Assembly: GCA_946886185.1 (NCBI GenBank)
Contig: CAMPIC010000044.1
Span: 1-11,106, forward strand
DNA length: 11,106 nucleotides
Reading direction: 5' to 3'
Source of the DNA: an uncultured bacterium
GTDB lineage: Bacteria; Eisenbacteria; RBG-16-71-46; CAIMUX01
Shown: piece by piece, positions 5,961-11,106 of the stretch
Numbering within the stretch: the first letter of the stretch is position 1
Layout: each line of letters starts with the position of its first letter
Notes under the pieces: generated by a model
What the model saw: the letters and a program-made list of their open reading frames with translations, nothing else
The model's database searches: none
Told to the model about the DNA's origin: nothing
Translations under genes and position numbers: made by a program

Positions 5961-5988
5961 TGGTACGGCGCGCCTCCGATCCGTACCA
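5961..5988. other. 8-bp perfect inverted repeat
   Basis: TGGTACGG at 5961-5968 is mirrored by CCGTACCA at 5981-5988 with a 12-base spacer. There is no T-run on either side, so it looks more like a protein-binding site or a leader hairpin than a terminator. It lies 122 bp upstream of the lipoprotein start. Confidence 0.45.
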
Positions 5989-6145
5989 GGCCGCCCGCGA
6001 TCTCCGGAATACCGCAACGAGCCGCGCCAGCTTGCAGTATCCTGGTTTTCGGGCTCGTTTCCTGGATTACGACCGACACGGCGTTTTCGTGAGGGTCCGA
6101 TTCAGGATCGAGGGTGGTGCCGCGGATGAGGGCGTGGTCTGTCGG

Positions 6146-7486
6146 ATGACTGAGTGGTCTCCAAAATCGTGGCGTGGAAAGACTGCCGCGCAGCAGGTGG
6201 CATACACCGATCCGGCGGCAGTGGAACGCGTCGTGGCGGAGATGTCCAGGCTCCCTCCTCTCGTAACTTCTTGGGAAATAGAGAGTTTAAAGGGGCACTT
6301 GGCCCACGCGGCGAGCGGCCGGGCTTTTCTGCTGCAGGGCGGCGACTGCGCCGAGAGCTTCGAAGACTGCGAGTCGGGCGCGATCGCGGCCAAGCTCAAG
6401 ATCCTGCTCCAGATGTCGCTCATCCTGGTCCATGGCACCCGGCGCCAGGTCGTGCGCGTGGGGCGCATCGCGGGCCAGTACGCCAAACCTCGCTCCACCG
6501 ACACCGAAACACGCGGCGCAGTGGAGCTGCCGAGCTATCGGGGCGATCTGGTCAACCGCTCGGGATTCACCACCGAGGATCGCGAGCCGGATCCCGCCCT
6601 CATGCTTCGGGGGTACGAGCGCGCCGGCCTCACCCTCAACTTCATCCGCGCGCTCGCGGATGGAGGGTTCGCCGATCTCCACCATCCCGAATACTGGGAC
6701 ATCGATTTCATCAAACACGCCAAGCTGGCCGCGGAGTACAACCGGATCCTGGAGTCGATCAAGGAATCGGTCTCGTTCATGGAGGCCGTTGCCGGCCAGA
6801 CCCTCTCCACCCTGAGCCGCGTCGACTTCTACACGAGCCACGAGGGGTTGGCGCTCTTGTACGAGGAGGCCCAGACTCGGCGCCCCCCGCGGCGCGAGGG
6901 CTGGTACAACCTGTCCACGCACTACCCCTGGATCGGAATGCGCACCGCGGCGATCGATGGGGCGCATGTCGAGTATTTTCGAGGGATCCGCAATCCGGTG
7001 GCGGTGAAGATCGGCCCGTCGATGACCTCGGAATGGCTCATCGGGCTCCTCGAGGCGCTCCATCCCGATGACGAGCCGGGACGCATGACGCTCATCTGCC
7101 GGCTGGGCGCCGATGCAGTGGACACGCGGCTGCCCGAGTTCATCGACGTCGTCCGTAGCACCGGCAAGACCGTTTTGTGGACGTGCGACCCGATGCACGG
7201 CAATACCGAAACCACGTCGGGCGGAATCAAGACGCGTAACTTCGACAAGATCCTTCGCGAGCTGGAGCGCTCCTTCGAGATTCACGGGCGGATGGGCTCC
7301 GTTTTGGGCGGAGTCCATTTCGAGCTCACCGGCGAGGACGTCACCGAATGCATCGGCGGAGCCCGCGGACTGACCGAAGCCGACTTGACCCGCGATTACC
7401 GGAGCCGGGTCGATCCCCGGCTCAACTCCGAGCAGGCGATCGAGATGGCGATGCTGCTCGCGCACCGGCTGCGCAACGGCCGCTGA
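6146..7486 (+). CDS. Class II 3-deoxy-D-arabino-heptulosonate 7-phosphate (DAHP) synthase
   Basis: A 446-residue cytoplasmic enzyme that condenses phosphoenolpyruvate and erythrose 4-phosphate to DAHP, the first step of the shikimate pathway to aromatic amino acids. It is the plant-like class II type, seen from MTEWSPKSWRGKTAAQQ at the start and from LLQGGDCAESF, RVGRIAGQYAKPRS, GWYNLSTHYPWIGMRT, KIGPSMTSEWL, CRLGADAVDTRLPEFI, TCDPMHGNTE, GVHFELTGEDVTEC and SRVDPRLNSEQAIEMA. The expected metal ligands are all present: C68, H351, E393 and D423, in the same spacing as C87, H369, E411 and D441 of the Mycobacterium tuberculosis enzyme. ATG 6146 gives the usual family N-terminus; the ribosome binding site is weak (GAGGG about 13 bases upstream). 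No other shikimate gene is visible. A membrane glycosyltransferase follows after 49 nt. Whether aromatic amino acids inhibit it cannot be read from the sequence. Confidence 0.96.
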   Translation: MTEWSPKSWRGKTAAQQVAYTDPAAVERVVAEMSRLPPLVTSWEIESLKGHLAHAASGRAFLLQGGDCAESFEDCESGAIAAKLKILLQMSLILVHGTRRQVVRVGRIAGQYAKPRSTDTETRGAVELPSYRGDLVNRSGFTTEDREPDPALMLRGYERAGLTLNFIRALADGGFADLHHPEYWDIDFIKHAKLAAEYNRILESIKESVSFMEAVAGQTLSTLSRVDFYTSHEGLALLYEEAQTRRPPRREGWYNLSTHYPWIGMRTAAIDGAHVEYFRGIRNPVAVKIGPSMTSEWLIGLLEALHPDDEPGRMTLICRLGADAVDTRLPEFIDVVRSTGKTVLWTCDPMHGNTETTSGGIKTRNFDKILRELERSFEIHGRMGSVLGGVHFELTGEDVTECIGGARGLTEADLTRDYRSRVDPRLNSEQAIEMAMLLAHRLRNGR

Positions 7487-7535
7487 GCTCCGCGCCGAGG
7501 AACGTCACGGAGGCAGGAGCAGAACACTGCCGGCA

Positions 7536-9401
7536 ATGTCCACCCGCATCTCGACCTTCCTGATCCTGGGACTCTCCGCAGCGATCTATCTCCTGTGGGG
7601 AGCGCACTACGCGGACTTCGATCTCTGGTGGGACGAGCTCGACTCTCTGACGGAGTACGCGCTCGTCGACTTCGGCACCACGGTCACGAAGTACCCGTAT
7701 CCCAACAACCACATCTTCTTCAACTTGGTAAACAACGCGGTCACTCGATCGTGGGGCGTGCGCGACATCTATCGCATCATGGACCAGGTCGAGGTCCTGC
7801 GCTGGATCCAATGGGTCCTGTCGGCGGGAACGCTCTTCTTCTTGTTCCGGGCGGCGCGAAATCGCATGAGCTCCAGCGGCGCGGCGCTCGCGGTTCTCCT
7901 CGCCGTTACGAGCTTGCCGTTTCTGAACTTCGTCATGCAGCTGCGCGGGTACGCGCTGAGCATGCTCTTCGTGGCCGGGCTGCTCTGCTGGTGCGCTCTT
8001 CCGCGGAGTGGGGGCCGTTCGCTTACCGCCGTTCTTCTTACCGCGATCTTTACCTTCGCGCTGCTTTATACGGTGCCTTCCAACGTGTACTTCGTGATAG
8101 CACTGTCGGCGGTCGTTCTCGTCCGACTCTGGGCGGAAATCCGGATGGGCTCAGGGGAAGTTCTCGGCGCGGGGCCACTCGATGCCGCGGAATCCGCGAG
8201 CAAGGGCGGGCGGAAGGCGGATGCTTCGAACGGAGGGGCCCCGCCAGTCTCGCTCCGGGCGATCATGCGTCATCGCGACTTCGGGCTGCTGTCCGCTCTC
8301 GCGGTGGGAGGGCTGGCGGCATTCCTCGCCTACCTGCCGGTGCTCGACCAGGTGCTGCACAACCGGTTCGTCACCGACACTCCCGCCAACCGTTGGTTCG
8401 TGCTCGCGAACCGGCTTCCGGAAGTTCTGCATCACTTTCTGAGCGGACGCTACTTGCTTCTGCTCCTGATTCTCCCGGGACTGTATTGGGCGCTGACGCA
8501 CCGAATTCGACTCGCGCGTGGTCGTTCGCATGCCGCCGACCAAACCGCAGGTCGCCCACTTGGCCGCAATCTCGCGGATCACCATTCCAACGACAGGGAT
8601 CGGTTCCGGAACACGAGCCTTTCCACGATCGCGACGCTGCTCGCGCTCGCCTTCGTTCCCTTCCTGCTTTCGTTCCTTCGCAACGATGTCCCGTTCCAGC
8701 GCACCTTCATCCTACTCGCGCCGGTGTACGCGCTACTTTGCGCCGGGGCGATCGAGGAGGTCCAGGGCAGGGTTTCTGGTGGAGCCGCGAGCAGGCTCAC
8801 GTCCTGGATGCCGCTCGGGGTCGCGCTCTACTGTGCCGGTACGCTCGCGGTCATGCACGCTCGGCTGCAAGAGCGTCTCGAGGAGGCGCTCGTCGAGAAT
8901 CGGCGCGAGCAGAACATCTACGCCAATTTCTATCAGGCTCCGGGCTTCCGTCCCCTCGAAGCGGCGCGCGCGCTTGCCGCGGAGCTGAGCGAGAAGCCCG
9001 GGCTCGTCCTCATGGCCAATGAGCTCGATCGCGTGGCGTGGACGTTCTATCTCCAGAAGTTCGACATCCCTTCCTATGCGCTCGCACAGTTCGTGGAGGA
9101 TCGCACCGCTACCACCACTCACGGCGGGGTCTATCAGCTTTCCCAGGGTCGGAGCGGGGAACGAACCTTTCTGCAATGGCCCATGACGATCGAGGAGCCG
9201 TTCGAGAAAGGGGATCGACTCACTCCGCTCCTGCTGTATGTCTCCGCGTACGACCCTGCCGATTGCATTTATGTCCTCACCGGCTTCAGTGGCTTGATCG
9301 AGCGCGTGCTGCGGACCCGCTATCCGGAGTTTCGCGTCGAGCGGATCGACGTGCCGGGTTCGTACGGTCTTTTCCGTCTCACGCGAACCGGCGTACCTTG
9401 A
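7536..9401 (+). CDS. GT-C-like polytopic membrane protein, putative glycosyltransferase
   Basis: A 621-residue protein with an N-terminal hydrophobic helix (about 7-22), then an external loop with WWDELDSLTEYAL (D33, E34), then YPYPNNHIFFNLVNN. An acidic pair just after the first helix, followed by a short H/N/P motif, is the layout of GT-C glycosyltransferases such as GT39/GT83. FVMQLRGYALSMLF matches the 'R.Yal' segment after the next helices. About ten further helices reach to residue about 440, interrupted by two hydrophilic inserts (about 205-245 and 325-360). The last about 180 residues are soluble and probably periplasmic, with an alpha/beta appearance (RPLEAARALAAELSEKPGL, VAWTFYLQKFDIPSYAL). 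Donor and acceptor are unknown. It starts 49 nt after the DAHP synthase stop and probably shares its transcript, although a functional link is not obvious. Confidence 0.8.
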   Translation: MSTRISTFLILGLSAAIYLLWGAHYADFDLWWDELDSLTEYALVDFGTTVTKYPYPNNHIFFNLVNNAVTRSWGVRDIYRIMDQVEVLRWIQWVLSAGTLFFLFRAARNRMSSSGAALAVLLAVTSLPFLNFVMQLRGYALSMLFVAGLLCWCALPRSGGRSLTAVLLTAIFTFALLYTVPSNVYFVIALSAVVLVRLWAEIRMGSGEVLGAGPLDAAESASKGGRKADASNGGAPPVSLRAIMRHRDFGLLSALAVGGLAAFLAYLPVLDQVLHNRFVTDTPANRWFVLANRLPEVLHHFLSGRYLLLLLILPGLYWALTHRIRLARGRSHAADQTAGRPLGRNLADHHSNDRDRFRNTSLSTIATLLALAFVPFLLSFLRNDVPFQRTFILLAPVYALLCAGAIEEVQGRVSGGAASRLTSWMPLGVALYCAGTLAVMHARLQERLEEALVENRREQNIYANFYQAPGFRPLEAARALAAELSEKPGLVLMANELDRVAWTFYLQKFDIPSYALAQFVEDRTATTTHGGVYQLSQGRSGERTFLQWPMTIEEPFEKGDRLTPLLLYVSAYDPADCIYVLTGFSGLIERVLRTRYPEFRVERIDVPGSYGLFRLTRTGVP

Positions 9402-9484
9402 ACGAACCTCGGTCGATTGGATGGAACCCGGCATGATGGAGCAGTTCCAAATGGATCACCCCGCCACAGGAGGATCGCGCGCGC

Positions 9485-10174
9485 ATGAACGCACCCAAGT
9501 CGCTCCGATTCGTCGCCAGCAAGAGTAGCGGCGAGGTATCCGCTCTTCTCACCCGCCCGTCGCAGCCAAGAGCGGTGTACGTTCTGGCACACGGAGCGGG
9601 TACCGGGATGAAGCACGTCTTCCTGGAATCGGTGGCGCGCGGACTCGAACAGCGAGGCATCGCCACGCTGCGCTACCAGTTTCCCTACATGGAAGCGGGA
9701 GGCAAGAGAGTCGATCCTCCGGCGATTGCGGTCGCGACGGTTCGAGCAGCGGTGGCGACTGCGGCCCGAGAGCTACCGGGAGTTCCGCTCTATGCGGGAG
9801 GAAAGTCGTTCGGAGGGCGGATGACTTCCACGGCACAGTCCCAGGAGGCGTTGGATGGAGTCACAGGACTGATCTTCCTAGGATTCCCGCTGCACGCCGC
9901 GGGAAAGCCGGACGACCAGCGCGCCGAGCATCTGAAAGGGATCAAGATCCCGATGCTGTTCCTGCAGGGAACGCGAGACGCGCTCGCCGATCTGACGCTC
10001 CTACGCCCGATCTGCAAGAAGCTCGGTCGCTCCGTTACCCTCCACGAGCTGGACGGCGCGGACCACTCCTTTCACGTGCCGAAGAAGCTGGGCCGCACGG
10101 ACGAAGAGGTCATGGAGGAGTCGCTCGACGCCATCGCCGCCTTCGTCGAGCGAGTCGCTATTTCGGCCGGCTGA
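9485..10174 (+). CDS. Alpha/beta hydrolase of the KANL3/Tex30 type
   Basis: A 229-residue cytoplasmic protein with the features of the small alpha/beta hydrolase group related to eukaryotic KANL3/Tex30 and to dienelactone hydrolases. The oxyanion-side motif is LAHGAGTGMKH (residues 34-44). The nucleophile elbow is GGKSFGGRM with S108, the acid is in LQGTRDALAD (D165), and the histidine is in DGADHSFHVPKK (H194), completing a Ser-Asp-His triad in the right order. The substrate is unknown; the family is generally annotated as a predicted hydrolase or esterase without a proven reaction. AGGAGG at 9468-9473 precedes ATG 9485 by 11 bases. It lies 83 nt after the glycosyltransferase gene and could be the last gene of that transcript. 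Its 3' end overlaps the convergent aldehyde dehydrogenase gene by 17 bp. Confidence 0.92.
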   Translation: MNAPKSLRFVASKSSGEVSALLTRPSQPRAVYVLAHGAGTGMKHVFLESVARGLEQRGIATLRYQFPYMEAGGKRVDPPAIAVATVRAAVATAARELPGVPLYAGGKSFGGRMTSTAQSQEALDGVTGLIFLGFPLHAAGKPDDQRAEHLKGIKIPMLFLQGTRDALADLTLLRPICKKLGRSVTLHELDGADHSFHVPKKLGRTDEEVMEESLDAIAAFVERVAISAG

Positions 10175-11106
10175 TCACACGGACCTGCGTGAACTGGCGG
10201 TGGCCTTCGCGCGAGCTGTGGAATCCGTAGCCGCTCTGCTTCGCTCCCACCCAGGGAGATCCGGACGCTCCGCCGCATCCCTTGTTGATCCCGATCATTC
10301 CCGCGTCGAGCTCCCTCGCCACTTCCGCGGCCCGCGCCTCGCTTCCGAACACGACGGCGCCCAGTCCGAACGGGGAATCGTTCGCCAACGAGACGGCTTC
10401 GCTTTCGTTGCGGAATCGCATTACGCAGGCAACCGGGCCGAAGGTCTCTTCCCGCATCACGTCCATGGCGTGGTTCACGTCCGCGAGCACCACCGGATGG
10501 ACGAAGTTCCCCTCCGCGCGAGGAGCGGGACCGACCACGCGAGCTCCTCCGCGAAGCGCCGCCTCCACCTGCGCCAGCACGTGATCGCGCTGCCTGGAGT
10601 TCACCATCGGACCGATGCGCGTCTCTTCCTTCTCCCCGGGACCGACGGGCAACTGCGCGGCATGCCGGAGAAGTGCCTCCTCGAAATCGGACGCGATCCG
10701 CTCGTCGACATAGATCCGCTCGGTGCTCACGCAGACTTGTCCCGCGTTGCGAAAGCTGTTCAACGCGGCGAACTTTGCCGCCTGGTCGAGGTCGGCATCG
10801 TGCAGCACGATGAGAGGGTCCTTCCCTCCCAGCTCCAAGATGACGCGTTTGAGTCCGGAGGATGCCGACCCGAGGATCTTCTTCCCCGTCTCGCGGGAAC
10901 CGGTGAACGCGATGATGTCCACGTCCCCGGCGACCAACGCTTTCCCTTGCTCGTCGGCTCCGTGGATGATGAGCAGGACGTCCTCGGGCAGGAAGCGGGC
11001 CATCTGCCGCAGGAGATAGGCGCGGTTCTCCAGTTCGTCCGCATTCCCGGGCATGGGCTCCGCCGCGCGGACATCGGCCAGCATGTTGGCGATGCGCCGC
11101 CTTATG
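10158..11106 (-). CDS. Aldehyde dehydrogenase family protein, N-terminus cut by window edge
   Basis: The frame is open to the right edge, giving 315 visible C-terminal residues; the internal ATG at 11084 is not the real start. It is an NAD(P)-dependent aldehyde dehydrogenase: IIAFTGSRETGKKI (cofactor-binding loop), VILELGGKDPLIVLHDADLD with the catalytic glutamate (codon 10835-10833), FRNAGQVCVSTERIYVD with the nucleophilic cysteine (codon 10733-10731), IGPMVNSRQRDHV, REETFGPVACVMRF with the E-x-F-G-P motif, LANDSPFGLGAVVF, and WVGAKQSGYGFHSSREG at the end. The substrate cannot be assigned; glycine/succinate-semialdehyde or betaine-aldehyde type enzymes share these motifs. The visible N-terminal segment is odd: the GN...KPSE motif expected before FTGS is not recognisable, and GNADELENRAYLLRQ stands there instead. 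The gene converges with the hydrolase and overlaps it by 17 bp. Confidence 0.93.
   Translation of the reverse strand, partial: IRRRIANMLADVRAAEPMPGNADELENRAYLLRQMARFLPEDVLLIIHGADEQGKALVAGDVDIIAFTGSRETGKKILGSASSGLKRVILELGGKDPLIVLHDADLDQAAKFAALNSFRNAGQVCVSTERIYVDERIASDFEEALLRHAAQLPVGPGEKEETRIGPMVNSRQRDHVLAQVEAALRGGARVVGPAPRAEGNFVHPVVLADVNHAMDVMREETFGPVACVMRFRNESEAVSLANDSPFGLGAVVFGSEARAAEVARELDAGMIGINKGCGGASGSPWVGAKQSGYGFHSSREGHRQFTQVRVISRPK

Larger units (their letters stand above)
5840..6145. other. Divergent 306-bp non-coding region upstream of lipoprotein and DAHP synthase genes
   Basis: No convincing gene lies here. It separates the minus-strand lipoprotein start at 5839 and the plus-strand DAHP synthase start at 6146, so both promoters should lie inside. 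The half next to the lipoprotein holds a foldable element (5871-5925), a GGCCC/GGGCC hairpin (5925-5942) and an 8-bp inverted repeat (5961-5988). The half next to DAHP synthase (about 6000-6145) shows no clear -35/-10 pair and no recognisable attenuator, T-box or tryptophan-type leader peptide. Confidence 0.6.

Noticed and set aside
4592..6145. Long open extension upstream of DAHP synthase in the same frame (964 codons in total)
   Set aside because: It reads through the secreted-protein gene in another frame, the terminator and the antisense of the lipoprotein. Composition is Arg/Ser-rich as expected for a shadow frame; the enzyme family starts at 6146.
6287..7465. Minus-strand 392-codon frame opposite DAHP synthase
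   Set aside because: Fully antisense to a conserved enzyme with all catalytic residues; no independent motif.
7595..9022. Plus-strand 475-codon frame inside the second glycosyltransferase gene
   Set aside because: It is an alternative frame of the membrane protein and is Arg/Ala-rich without domain features.

Overview
This window is G+C-rich DNA from a bacterium. Gram-negative-type export signals are visible: a Tat-like/lipobox signal on the 5249-5839 gene and a Sec signal on the 4390-5106 gene. Codon usage is strongly G/C-ending, so most frames stay open for long stretches and many spurious ORFs appear; one runs 2.9 kb. I cannot name the species. The plant-type (class II) DAHP synthase, the mix of unclassified small proteins and the short SWGxVKxxYR protein tail suggest a poorly sampled, possibly candidate-phylum lineage rather than a well-studied genus. 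That is inference only.

Left part (1-1774): two short minus-strand genes in tandem, a small protein of unknown function and then a protein with a lysine/arginine/threonine-rich histone-H1-like tail that runs off the left edge. They face away from a plus-strand gene for a membrane-anchored protein. That protein's N-terminal half resembles a degenerate ECF sigma factor, and its C-terminal half is a predicted extracytoplasmic fibronectin-III-like domain.

Middle left (1775-4249): a 39-bp tandem repeat array with a finer 18-20-bp periodicity fills the convergent gap before a YjbQ/UPF0047 gene (minus). A divergent plus-strand gene for a GT-C (PMT/ArnT-like) membrane glycosyltransferase follows.

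Middle right (4250-6145): a secreted cysteine-containing protein (plus) and a Tat/lipoprotein-signal protein built of two 80-residue HxH repeats (minus) converge on a shared hairpin terminator. Upstream of the lipoprotein is a 306-bp non-coding region with a foldable three-way-junction element and an 8-bp perfect inverted repeat.

Right part (6146-11106): class II DAHP synthase (shikimate pathway entry), a second GT-C-like membrane protein, and an alpha/beta hydrolase all point rightwards, with gaps of 49 and 83 nt, and may be co-transcribed. The hydrolase overlaps tail-to-tail by 17 bp with a minus-strand aldehyde dehydrogenase cut by the right edge. No tRNA, rRNA, CRISPR array, transposase or phage gene was seen. 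I do not see a coherent new defence or mobile system. The most unusual items are the sigma-like membrane protein, the HxH-repeat lipoprotein with its structured upstream region, and the repeat array.
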